This document shows, piece by piece, positions 1-8,397 of a stretch of DNA of 64,000 bases. Each line of letters starts with the position of its first letter. The first letter of the stretch is position 1. The notes beneath the pieces were generated by a model. The model made no database searches. It was not told the origin of the DNA and saw only the letters and a list, made by a program, of their open reading frames with translations. The DNA is from Dokdonia pacifica. GTDB lineage: Bacteria; Bacteroidota; Bacteroidia; Flavobacteriales; Flavobacteriaceae. The translations under genes were made by a program, and so were the position numbers. The DNA is taken from contig NZ_FZNY01000012.1 of assembly GCF_900188275.1 (NCBI RefSeq), positions 1-64,000 on the forward strand. Direction: 5' to 3'.

Positions 1-2348
1 CCTCCTGTTACGGTTGCAGTCGCTTCTCCATTTAAACATCCTTGAGCAGTTGTTGCATCAACTCTTGTAATGTTTACACTTAATGCATTATCTGGTTCCG
101 TGATTGTTATTGTTATATCCTCTGTTCTTCCAAGAGCATCAGTAACTGTAACTGTATATACACCAGCTAATAAGTTATTAAATATACCACTTGATTGATT
201 TGAACCTCCATTAATGCTAAATTGATATGGCGCCACACCTCCTGTAGCAGAAACCTCTAAAGAACCTGTTGCCTCTCCATTACAAAGAACATCTGTTTGT
301 CCTTCTGCAGAAATAATAAGTTCAAATCCGTCTACAAAATCATTATCACAACTAGATTGAACATTAATTGTTCTACTTATTAAATTATCATTTGCACCAT
401 CTGCATCAGAAATTGAGATGTAACCCGTTAAGTCAGTTTCTCTTATCTCATAGTCTACAACAGCATTGATATCGTCTATTTCAGTTAACGCTCTATAATT
501 TCCATCTGCATCAGTAATAACCGTTGTTGATGTACCGTCATCTCCGTCTACTACAACCTGCACATTTGCTAAAGGATTTCCTTCTTCATCACTTACATTA
601 CCACAAATTACTGGTGTAGTGATAAATATAGATACTGGATCTACATACGTTGCATTTGTTAAATTGAAAGAATAGAAACGATCAGAATCATCATCTAATT
701 TTCCTACTCTATATTTTAAATTTGAATAATTTTCATAATAATTACTAAAGGTATATCTAGGATCTGTAGATATCCCGTTTCCATCATCTGGAGCATTACT
801 ATCTGATTGTGCTTCTCCACGTACAAATGCAGCATCATTGCTAACATCTAAGAGCGTTGTACTTGATACATAATATGCATCAGGAAGTGATAACTCAGCA
901 TATTCTCTGGCATTTTCATCATTTCCATCTATATCCAATGGTGTACCAAAAAATGAAAGTAATATTTGATCAGCAGCAGTTCCTCCAGAAGTTACAAACT
1001 TAATATCAAAGAGTACACTCTGATCACCATTATTAGTACTGTTTATTTGTGGTTGGAAAGCACTACCTATTCCAAAACCAGCAACATCTATTTGTAATAA
1101 AGACGCACCGTTTGTAAACTCTTCTACCTCAACTAATGCATCTATATTAGGAAAGACATTTGAGAAACGATACACCGCCCCTACTTGTAAATCTGAACCA
1201 GATTCTAATGTTGGATTACTAAAATTCCCATTTTCTACAAATGGGCTACAGGTACAATCTCTCGCAGATGCTACTGCATTTATAACATCTACTGTCACTA
1301 CAGCTTGATCACAAGCTCCTGTGCCATCACAAATTTCATATATAAATTGGTATTTTCCTGTCGGAGTATCGGGAGCTACATCTACAGTACCATCAGAATT
1401 CAATGTTATAAACCCATTAGGTTCTGGCTGTACAAGTGTTAATGTAACATCATTAGGATTTAGAAATTCTCCGTTAAGTTGGTCATTATCTAAAACATTA
1501 ATCACATTATTTTGTCCTGTATTCCCATCAATAATACCTGCATTATCAGGTCCTGCAGAAATAGAGCTTACAAAGAATAATAATTTTCCATCTGGCTCAT
1601 TAACACTAATAACTCTAAAACCAAAAATTTGCTGACTCGTATTGAATAGAGCAGCACTGAAAGCAACTAAAGATTGTGTTTGATTAGGTATATTCGTTTG
1701 ATGATTGACGCCTGTATCCCAGTCAAAACCTCTTACTTGAACTTGGGTTGCACCAGAGATGACATTTCCATTAACATCAAGAGGTACAAAATCAATTCCT
1801 GAATTTCCATTCCGTTCACTCACCAATAAATAGCCATTCCTTGGAATTTGATTTGTATAAACCATATCAACAAATCGCTCACCAGTAGGTATTGAACCTG
1901 ACTCTATAGTCCAATAAGATCGTAAATCTGTATTCCCTACAACACTCTCTAATTCAGATAAATAATTAGCATTCGTATGTGGTATAGGCTGTGTTTGATT
2001 TGCTCGAACAACACCTACACTATTAGAAGGAATTGAATTAGATCCAATTAAAGGATTGGGATTAGAAATAGCAGGCATTGTATTTGTAACAAAAATCTGG
2101 TCCCCGTTTTCTAATCTAATGTTATCTATAGTAACAGATGCATTATTAGGAGTAGGATTACTATTACCAAAAGAATTATTTTGGACAATAGTACTTCCAT
2201 TCACTTCTAATGTCACCTGATCTATAGCAGCATTATTTTGTGTTCCAGTCACGGTGATTGTTTGGGCATTCGCTGAAGCCACAAACAGGATCATAACACT
2301 TAGTGCTAAAATTTGCGATTTTAAGACTTTTAAGTAGTTATAATTCAT
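1..2348 (-). CDS. SprB-repeat surface/secreted protein, N-terminal part (cut by window edge)
   Basis: Reads from an ATG at 2348 to the window edge, about 782 codons with no stop. The N-terminus is a classical signal peptide (MNYNYLKVLKSQ, a hydrophobic core, then ASANAQ). A non-repetitive region of several hundred residues follows. Next come a cadherin/Ig-like module around residues 250-350 (VLDNDQLNG, GKYQFIYEICDGTGACD), a CarboxypepD_reg-like stretch (GNVSDEEGNPLANVQVVV), and a SprB-type repeat (CNGEATGSLEVSATGG, GVYTVTVTDALGRTE) with a second starting at the edge. SprB repeats are typical of flavobacterial gliding adhesins and other T9SS cargo, so I infer a cell-surface protein whose sorting domain lies beyond position 1. 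No neighbour clarifies its role. Confidence 0.85.
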   Translation of the reverse strand, partial: MNYNYLKVLKSQILALSVMILFVASANAQTITVTGTQNNAAIDQVTLEVNGSTIVQNNSFGNSNPTPNNASVTIDNIRLENGDQIFVTNTMPAISNPNPLIGSNSIPSNSVGVVRANQTQPIPHTNANYLSELESVVGNTDLRSYWTIESGSIPTGERFVDMVYTNQIPRNGYLLVSERNGNSGIDFVPLDVNGNVISGATQVQVRGFDWDTGVNHQTNIPNQTQSLVAFSAALFNTSQQIFGFRVISVNEPDGKLLFFVSSISAGPDNAGIIDGNTGQNNVINVLDNDQLNGEFLNPNDVTLTLVQPEPNGFITLNSDGTVDVAPDTPTGKYQFIYEICDGTGACDQAVVTVDVINAVASARDCTCSPFVENGNFSNPTLESGSDLQVGAVYRFSNVFPNIDALVEVEEFTNGASLLQIDVAGFGIGSAFQPQINSTNNGDQSVLFDIKFVTSGGTAADQILLSFFGTPLDIDGNDENAREYAELSLPDAYYVSSTTLLDVSNDAAFVRGEAQSDSNAPDDGNGISTDPRYTFSNYYENYSNLKYRVGKLDDDSDRFYSFNLTNATYVDPVSIFITTPVICGNVSDEEGNPLANVQVVVDGDDGTSTTVITDADGNYRALTEIDDINAVVDYEIRETDLTGYISISDADGANDNLISRTINVQSSCDNDFVDGFELIISAEGQTDVLCNGEATGSLEVSATGGVAPYQFSINGGSNQSSGIFNNLLAGVYTVTVTDALGRTEDITITITEPDNALSVNITRVDATTAQGCLNGEATATVTG

Positions 2349-2851
2349 ATTACTTATATTTTTCATTAATGAGTGTAATCAAAAATTACGACACAGTTCT
2401 CTATTATAGATACCTGCATCAATATTGTTGCAATTTTATGTTAATTTGTTCAGAGGGTCTTTTATTCTTATCTAATCGTTAGATTTAAGAATAATACTTG
2501 CATCTTTTAGATATGCAGTAATAATTGAAGTTTCCCCATGAGCAAATAGATGAATATGTCTATTTCTATACGCTACCATAATAATTACATTTATACTTAT
2601 ATAAATTGTTTTTTTCTATTAATACTCAAGTTGGGTGACCCAAATATATCTGATTAATATCAACTTAAAATGTATTATTTTAGTTTTTAGACCTTTGTGT
2701 ACAAATCATCGATGAACTACACAAATTATGGTATTCCCGTAGGTATTATTACGGAATTCAGACACACGTATAAGTACCCCCCAAAAATAATGTTTGAGAA
2801 TTTTGCGATATTGCTTAAATACTAGTAAATTCAATAGTTTCAGTAGTTTTT

Positions 2852-2875
2852 TATACGCTTTCGCGAAAGCGTATA
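2852..2875. repeat. CTTTCGCGAAAG palindrome, perfect 24-bp copy
   Basis: Perfect inverted repeat with no spacer, extending the core TACGCTTTCGCGAAAGCGTA by two bases on each side. It is one of about 16 copies in the window and lies in non-coding DNA. Confidence 0.9.
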
Positions 2876-3376
2876 CCCAAAAAAAAGAAAATTTCAAAAA
2901 ATTACGACATTTATCCATAATAGATAGTTATTCAGTCACTTAAAGTTATTATGGTTAATAAATCACTTGATAGAATTTATAGATAAAAAGTTTCTAAATG
3001 ATCTATATCTTTTTACTTAACAGACTCCTTTTTATTTAAATACCTGTAAGGAATACTCTAGAGAAATAAATACTGTTGTTAATGCTACTTTTTTAGAAGT
3101 TTGTATACTCATAATTGTATGATTTGGGTTTATAAAATAGGGTTGTGGTACTATTAATGGTCACAAATCAACACCAAAATTTTTGAGATAAACATTAAAA
3201 AGGAATAGAAGCCTTTTTTTTATGCATGAAACTCTAAAAAACAAGAATTAATACAGAATATAGTATTTCTTTACTCATATATAGTATATGATTTTAAGTT
3301 GGTCATAAAATCAATTCATACATTAATTATTAATTTTAAGCAACTCCTCTTACCTTAATATAGTGGTTTGTTTAAT

Positions 3377-3384
3377 TATATTTG
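3377..3384 (+). promoter_or_regulatory. Bacteroidota-type -7 box (TATATTTG) upstream of prfC
   Basis: Exact match to the TAnnTTTG -7 consensus of the Bacteroidota housekeeping sigma factor, 24 nt before the ATG. I see no clear TTG -33 element at the expected distance, so this is tentative. Confidence 0.4.
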
Positions 3385-3408
3385 CATCTTTAAAATTATC
3401 TATCATTC

Positions 3409-5004
3409 ATGAGTGTAAAAGAAGAGATTGCAAGAAGAAGAACCTTCGGTATTGTATCGCATCCAGATGCAGGTAAAACTACATTGACAGAAAAATTATT
3501 ACTGTTTGGAGGGGCAATCCAAGAAGCAGGTGCTGTAAAATCTAATAAGATAAAAAAAGGAGCTACGAGTGACTTTATGGAGATAGAGCGTCAACGTGGT
3601 ATTTCTGTTGCCACATCAGTGTTAGCATTTGAATATCAAGGAACTAAAATTAACATCTTAGATACTCCTGGACATAAGGATTTTGCAGAAGATACTTTTA
3701 GAACGCTTACCGCAGTAGATAGTGTAATTGTTGTAATTGATGTAGCTAAAGGGGTTGAGGAACAAACAGAAAAACTTGTGGAAGTATGCCGTATGCGTAA
3801 TATTCCTATGATTGTGTTTGTAAATAAATTAGATCGTGAAGGAAAAGATGCATTCGAACTATTGGATGAAATAGAACAAAAATTACATCTATCTGTAACA
3901 CCTCTAAGTTTTCCTATAGGAATGGGATATGACTTTAAAGGGATTTATAATATCTGGGAAAAGAATGTAAATCTCTTTAGTGGTGATAGCAGAAAAAACA
4001 TAGAAGAAACCGTAGAAGTATCAGATATTCAAGACAATATACTTGACAAACTTGTAGGAAGTGATGCTGCAGACAACTTAAGAGAAGAGCTAGAATTAGT
4101 ACAAGGGGTATATCCTGCTTTTGATAAAGAAGCCTATTTAGATGGACATCAACAACCCGTATTCTTTGGATCGGCATTAAACAGTTTTGGAGTTCGCGAA
4201 CTCCTAGATTGTTTTGTAGAAATTGCTCCTACCCCACGTCCTAAGCAAAGTGAAGAACGCCTAGTACTTCCGGATGAAAAAGATTTTTCTGGATTTGTAT
4301 TTAAAATTCATGCCAATATGGATCCAAAACATAGAGATCGCTTGGCCTTTATAAAAATTGTATCTGGTGTATTTGAACGTAATACTCCTTATTTACATGT
4401 ACGTAATAAGAAGAAATTAAAATTCTCTAGTCCAAATGCATTTTTTGCTGAGCGAAAACAAATCGTAGATATATCCTATCCTGGAGATATTGTGGGATTA
4501 CATGACACTGGTAATTTTAAAATTGGAGATACGCTTACTTCTGGTGAAGAAATTCATTACAAAGGAATTCCATCATTTTCACCAGAACATTTTAGATACA
4601 TCAACAATGCTGACCCAATGAAATCCAAGCAGTTAGCTAAAGGGATTGATCAACTAATGGATGAAGGTGTGGCACAATTATTCACCTTAGAACTCAATGG
4701 TCGTAAAGTCATAGGAACTGTAGGAGCCTTACAATATGAGGTAATTCAGTATCGATTGGAGCATGAATATGGCGCAAAATGTACCTACGAACCGCTTAAT
4801 GTTCATAAAGCGTGTTGGGTAGATCCTGAAGATCCTAAAAGTGAAGAGTTCAAAGAGTTTTTACGTGTAAAACAACGTTTTATGGCAAAAGACAAAAGAG
4901 ACCAACTTGTTTTTTTAGCAGATTCAGCGTTTAGTCTTCAAATGACACAACAAAAATACCCATCTGTCAAGATGCATTTTGTAAGTGAATTTGATGTAGC
5001 CTAA
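3409..5004 (+). CDS. prfC: Peptide chain release factor 3 (RF3)
   Basis: A 531-residue translational GTPase of the length expected for RF3, which recycles RF1/RF2 from the ribosome after peptide release. The P-loop is HPDAGKTT at residues 18-25. The family switch sequence RGISV is at about 63-67, the G3 motif DTPGH at 85-89 and the G4 motif NKLD at 139-142. Domain II (about 290-390) and the C-terminal domain III, ending in MHFVSEFDVA, are complete. The start is the first ATG after a TAnnTTTG box. It appears monocistronic, with a strong hairpin terminator about 145 nt downstream. Nothing is missing or unusual. Confidence 0.97.
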   Translation: MSVKEEIARRRTFGIVSHPDAGKTTLTEKLLLFGGAIQEAGAVKSNKIKKGATSDFMEIERQRGISVATSVLAFEYQGTKINILDTPGHKDFAEDTFRTLTAVDSVIVVIDVAKGVEEQTEKLVEVCRMRNIPMIVFVNKLDREGKDAFELLDEIEQKLHLSVTPLSFPIGMGYDFKGIYNIWEKNVNLFSGDSRKNIEETVEVSDIQDNILDKLVGSDAADNLREELELVQGVYPAFDKEAYLDGHQQPVFFGSALNSFGVRELLDCFVEIAPTPRPKQSEERLVLPDEKDFSGFVFKIHANMDPKHRDRLAFIKIVSGVFERNTPYLHVRNKKKLKFSSPNAFFAERKQIVDISYPGDIVGLHDTGNFKIGDTLTSGEEIHYKGIPSFSPEHFRYINNADPMKSKQLAKGIDQLMDEGVAQLFTLELNGRKVIGTVGALQYEVIQYRLEHEYGAKCTYEPLNVHKACWVDPEDPKSEEFKEFLRVKQRFMAKDKRDQLVFLADSAFSLQMTQQKYPSVKMHFVSEFDVA

Positions 5005-5148
5005 AAAGTAAATTCTCATATAAAAGCTCAATATTGATTTAAAATACAAAAGTCGTCTTCTTGTATTCTTTATTTTTAAAAGTTGCTTAAAACAGTTTTA
5101 AAGAAGCGTAAATTTCAACGTAAATAAGAATTAATTATCAAATATTAC

Positions 5149-5187
5149 AGCCACTATAATTTTTTATTATAGTGGCTCTTTTTTTAG
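5149..5187 (+). terminator. Rho-independent terminator downstream of prfC
   Basis: Perfect stem AGCCACTATAA / TTATAGTGGCT with a T-rich loop followed by a run of T. It lies about 145 nt after the prfC stop, so it may close a long 3' UTR. Confidence 0.8.
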
Positions 5188-5214
5188 TGTTATTAAAAAA
5201 TAGATGAAGTATGT

Positions 5215-5278
5215 ATACGCTTTACTATTTTCATTCTCCCTATGGTCGTAAATCTCGCAGGCTCGATTTCGCGAAAGC
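5215..5278 (-). repeat. Long form of the palindrome element (copy a)
   Basis: On the minus strand this reads GCTTTCGCGAAATCGAGC, then a conserved middle (GCGAGATTTACGACCATAG), then TAAAGCGTA. It matches the longer elements at 10057, 11785, 23937 and 25281. The ends are inverted copies of TACGCTTT. Confidence 0.8.
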
Positions 5279-5383
5279 AAAAAAATAGAGATTCCCATTT
5301 TGTATAGATGTAATACTCCATATACGATATACAAAAATCTACAGTTATCTTTATGAATAGAGTCATTCATACAAACGTTTGTC

Positions 5384-6250
5384 ATGAAAATATATATTGT
5401 AAGTTGTTATCTGTTGTTTTTAAACCTATCGCTCTTAGCACAAGACACTATCCCAATAACGATAAGAAACGATAATAGAATCTACTTAAATGCTACCGTA
5501 AATGGGTCTCAAGAATTAGATGTTATATTTGACACGGGTGCTTCGGCAATGGTTGCAAACACTACACAAACAGACCATAAGCTTAACTTAAAGTTTAATG
5601 GATCTACTGAGAATACAGGCGCTAATGGCGTAAGTACTCAAAGGGTAAGCTCAGGAAATACCATACAAATTGGCACTTTTAAACGAGAAAATGAAGAGCT
5701 TATAGGAATTGCATACCCCGAAGAGCACTATTCTTTTGATGGTGTGATAGGGTATCCATTCTTTGAAGATTTTATTATGGAAATAGATTACCAATCTAAA
5801 ATTATTGTCTTACACCGTTCAAAAAATACAATTCCAAATCGTAAGACTTATGAAAAGGTATCCTTAGATTTTATGAATAATCTCTTTTATATGGATATGA
5901 CCATATTCAAAAAAGAAACTCCAGTACTATTCCCAGTAATGATTGATACAGGTTTTAATGGAGATCTCATTGTATACCATAAAATGGTTTCTGAAAAAGG
6001 GCTTGCAAATCAGTTTGAAAAAATAAGAAACTCGCGATCTGAAGGGACCGATGGTACTGTTATGAAATCTGATTTGGTCATCATTCCAAAAGTAATGTTG
6101 GCAAAAACAATCCTACAAGACATGGAAGCTAGTTTGAATCTGACGCCTGTTTCTACCGATTTCACAGCCATACTAGGCGGAAATATTATGAAACAGTTTC
6201 ATTGGATTTTTGATTTTAAACGGCGAGTGCTTTACATAAAAGTAAATTGA
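5384..6250 (+). CDS. Secreted retropepsin-like aspartyl protease with two DTG motifs
   Basis: 288 residues beginning with a short signal peptide (MKIYIVSCYLLFLNLSLLAQ). Two catalytic-type motifs are visible: FDTGAS at 49-54 and IDTGFN at 187-192. Each is followed by hydrophobic strands, and the second half repeats the fold (AILGGNIMKQFHWIFDF near the C-terminus). Bacterial retropepsin-like proteins usually carry one DTG and dimerise. Two DTGs in one chain suggest a self-contained two-lobed enzyme of the Asp_protease_2 type. The substrate is unknown. It stands alone, with no partner genes in the same orientation close by, and the ATG directly precedes the signal peptide. Confidence 0.8.
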   Translation: MKIYIVSCYLLFLNLSLLAQDTIPITIRNDNRIYLNATVNGSQELDVIFDTGASAMVANTTQTDHKLNLKFNGSTENTGANGVSTQRVSSGNTIQIGTFKRENEELIGIAYPEEHYSFDGVIGYPFFEDFIMEIDYQSKIIVLHRSKNTIPNRKTYEKVSLDFMNNLFYMDMTIFKKETPVLFPVMIDTGFNGDLIVYHKMVSEKGLANQFEKIRNSRSEGTDGTVMKSDLVIIPKVMLAKTILQDMEASLNLTPVSTDFTAILGGNIMKQFHWIFDFKRRVLYIKVN

Positions 6251-6642
6251 TTCGCATTTTATATCCAACATTAAGAAGTTCATATCTATGTTTGCCTGTA
6301 ATATAAAGATTCAGGCAAATATCAAGTTATACTATCTAACTCTCTTTTAAAGGTTAAAAAAATTGTACACCAAATGGTTATGTAGTTTAGAATGGAAAGC
6401 AACTTTTATTTCTATAAATAATAACTTAAGGTAAACTGACTATTATTACCACAATTAAAATTTTATTTTAATTATAATGAAAGCCCTTATGAAATTAATT
6501 CACACATTTTATAATTTATACTGTATTAGTAAAGAGAGCTTTTATATATTCAATTTTTAACTATAAAAGTTAAAATATCTAAAGTTTTTAGGGTATAAAT
6601 GATGATGATGATTTATTAAGAGATATCAAAAAAGTATAGTAA
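6251..6642. other. Intergenic region, no gene seen
   Basis: About 390 bp of AT-rich DNA between convergent genes. I see no strong hairpin, repeat or RNA gene in it. Confidence 0.5.
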
Positions 6643-6993
6643 CTAGTCAAAATCTAAATCAATAATTCCTAAGATAAAATTATATGGAGATAATAAAAGA
6701 CCTCCAAGACTTCCTATAAGAATACAAGCATAAAAAATAGGTAAAATGATTTTGAATAATAAGAAAAATAAGATCATTCCAATAATACTAGTAATGTCTT
6801 TTGACAGAGAATCTGTAAAAGCGTCATAAATTTTTATGTTCTCTGCTGTGTCTGGGAAAAAATAAAAGTTAACAGAAAATGGTATTCCGATAATTAAAAA
6901 AAAAACTGCTTTAGTAAAATATTCTTTATCTTTAATTGAGCGGTAAATTTTTAATAATATCGTGATAATCTTATATCCAGTTAAAAACCCCAT
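6643..6993 (-). CDS. Small multi-pass membrane protein, unknown function
   Basis: 116 residues with about three hydrophobic segments (FFLIIGIPFSVNFYFF, IIGMILFFLLFKIILPIFYA and IGSLGGLLLSPYNFILGII) and an acidic C-terminus (DLDFD). I do not recognise the family and no motif suggests an activity. The hydrophobic composition and intact frame argue for a real inner-membrane protein. It could also be a short lineage-specific gene of no broad distribution. The neighbouring AraC regulator is on the same strand upstream, but the 75-nt gap gives no firm operon link. Confidence 0.55.
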   Translation of the reverse strand: MGFLTGYKIITILLKIYRSIKDKEYFTKAVFFLIIGIPFSVNFYFFPDTAENIKIYDAFTDSLSKDITSIIGMILFFLLFKIILPIFYACILIGSLGGLLLSPYNFILGIIDLDFD

Positions 6994-7068
6994 ATTTATA
7001 TAATATGTTTTAAATCAAATATATAAAATCATTTTAAAGTAACTAAATTAAAATTGCAGTATAAAACA

Positions 7069-8199
7069 TTAGGCTTTTTTTATATGTAATTCTTTAAATT
7101 CTTTGGGAGATTGTTGGGTCATTTTTTTAAAAACTCGCTGAAAAGTGGCTTGGGAGTTAAATCCGCAATCATATGCAATACCCGTGATGGTTAAATTTGC
7201 TGTAGCAGGGTCCAGAATACGTTTTTTAAATTCGGTAACACGATAGGTATTTACATACTCATTAAAACTTTTACCTAGATGCTGATTCAATACACTAGAA
7301 ATAGTTTTTTGTGGAATACCCGTGTGTTGCACTATATCTTGTAACTTGAGTATTGGATTGAGGTACCATTGTTTCTTATCCATAAGCTCCTCCAAAGCGG
7401 TAACCGTTTTTGTTATCTCTTCTGGAGAGATTACAGTTGAGACAGATGATTTAGAGATGGTTTTATACCCAATAATATAACCATTGACCCCCAACCAATA
7501 CACCAAAATTACTAACGGAATATACACAGGATACCAACCCACATAGGACAACAAATAGGCTGACACACTTGGGATTGTATACGGAATCAAATGTAATGCC
7601 CATATACCTGCGAATATGGTAAATCCCATCAGAAAACGTTTTATCCAGTTTCCATGTGAGCTTTCTTGTTGTTGCTTGGGTTGCTCTTGCCATAATTGGT
7701 ATGAAAACCATAAATATACTACCAATGATACCCATCGCGGAATATCAACATAGGTATTATAATCATCTACCCAATAACTAAAAGTATCTAAAACACTACC
7801 TGGTATCAATCCAAAAAAACCACCCACAATAAGTACAAGGAATACCATATGTGGCATCACATCAAATATCACTGTGTAAAAATGGCGTTTATCTTTCTTA
7901 GACAAAATATCCTCCGGATACAATAACGCACGGATATAAAAATAAATCAACGGACCTACCGGCATAATCACGACCAAAGGCACAATAGCTTGTATCAGAT
8001 CTAACAAAAGACTCGATGCCGTAACCGCATTCAACAAATACAAATTAAGACACGCCAAAGAGATCAAAAGGATAATCCATGCCAGTCGTCTATTAGCATT
8101 CCTATTCACTCGCAATCGATACAATACCACCACAGTGATGACTCCTTGCAAGGTACCTAGCAATAATAAAATAGTTAATAAAGTGCTACTATTTGGCAT
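7069..8199 (-). CDS. 7TM-HTH AraC-family transcriptional regulator
   Basis: 376 residues. The first 240 or so form seven hydrophobic helices (LLTILLLLGTLQGVITVVVLY and others), typical of the membrane-bound AraC regulators of Bacteroidota. The C-terminal ~100 residues are the AraC/XylS DNA-binding domain with two HTHs: LQDIVQHTGIPQKTISSVLN, then ITGIAYDCGFNSQATFQRVF and the closing QSPKEF. Such proteins are thought to sense a membrane or extracellular signal and control nearby genes. The divergent gene at 8398 (DUF4157 protein) is a candidate target by position only. Two similar regulators occur at 20459 and 50328. Confidence 0.88.
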   Translation of the reverse strand: MPNSSTLLTILLLLGTLQGVITVVVLYRLRVNRNANRRLAWIILLISLACLNLYLLNAVTASSLLLDLIQAIVPLVVIMPVGPLIYFYIRALLYPEDILSKKDKRHFYTVIFDVMPHMVFLVLIVGGFFGLIPGSVLDTFSYWVDDYNTYVDIPRWVSLVVYLWFSYQLWQEQPKQQQESSHGNWIKRFLMGFTIFAGIWALHLIPYTIPSVSAYLLSYVGWYPVYIPLVILVYWLGVNGYIIGYKTISKSSVSTVISPEEITKTVTALEELMDKKQWYLNPILKLQDIVQHTGIPQKTISSVLNQHLGKSFNEYVNTYRVTEFKKRILDPATANLTITGIAYDCGFNSQATFQRVFKKMTQQSPKEFKELHIKKA

Positions 8200-8222
8200 A
8201 AAAGCAAAGGTATCTTTTTATA

Positions 8223-8238
8223 CGCTTTCGCGAAAGCG
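8223..8238. repeat. CTTTCGCGAAAG palindrome copy
   Basis: Sixteen-base perfect copy CGCTTTCGCGAAAGCG in the divergent promoter region between the AraC regulator and the DUF4157 gene. Confidence 0.85.
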
Positions 8239-8397
8239 AACTCAGAATCAAAAGCATCATCATGCATTCATCAGAAATCCAATTCTAAGTTCATTGTACT
8301 ATTAAAAAATAACAGATTCGTAGACAATTCGTAGACAACAACAATTTATACACTACAGAAAGTATTATATCTTCCTAATTATAAGTAATTTGAAGGT

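Larger units (their letters stand above)
2349..3408. other. Intergenic region, 1.06 kb, no gene seen
   Basis: AT-rich spacer between two divergent genes. It holds an imperfect hairpin at 2463-2493 (TATTCTTATCTAA / TTAGATTTAAGAATA) and one full 24-bp copy of the CTTTCGCGAAAG palindrome at 2852-2875. A 70-codon minus-strand open frame at 2706-2918 runs through the palindrome, is Lys/Phe-rich and has no recognisable features, so I do not call it. A TATATTTG box lies just before prfC. Confidence 0.6.

Noticed and set aside
2706-2918. 70-codon minus-strand open frame in the first intergenic region
   Set aside because: It runs through the 24-bp palindrome, has no domain or codon pattern like its neighbours, and the palindrome is stop-free in every frame, which creates false frames.
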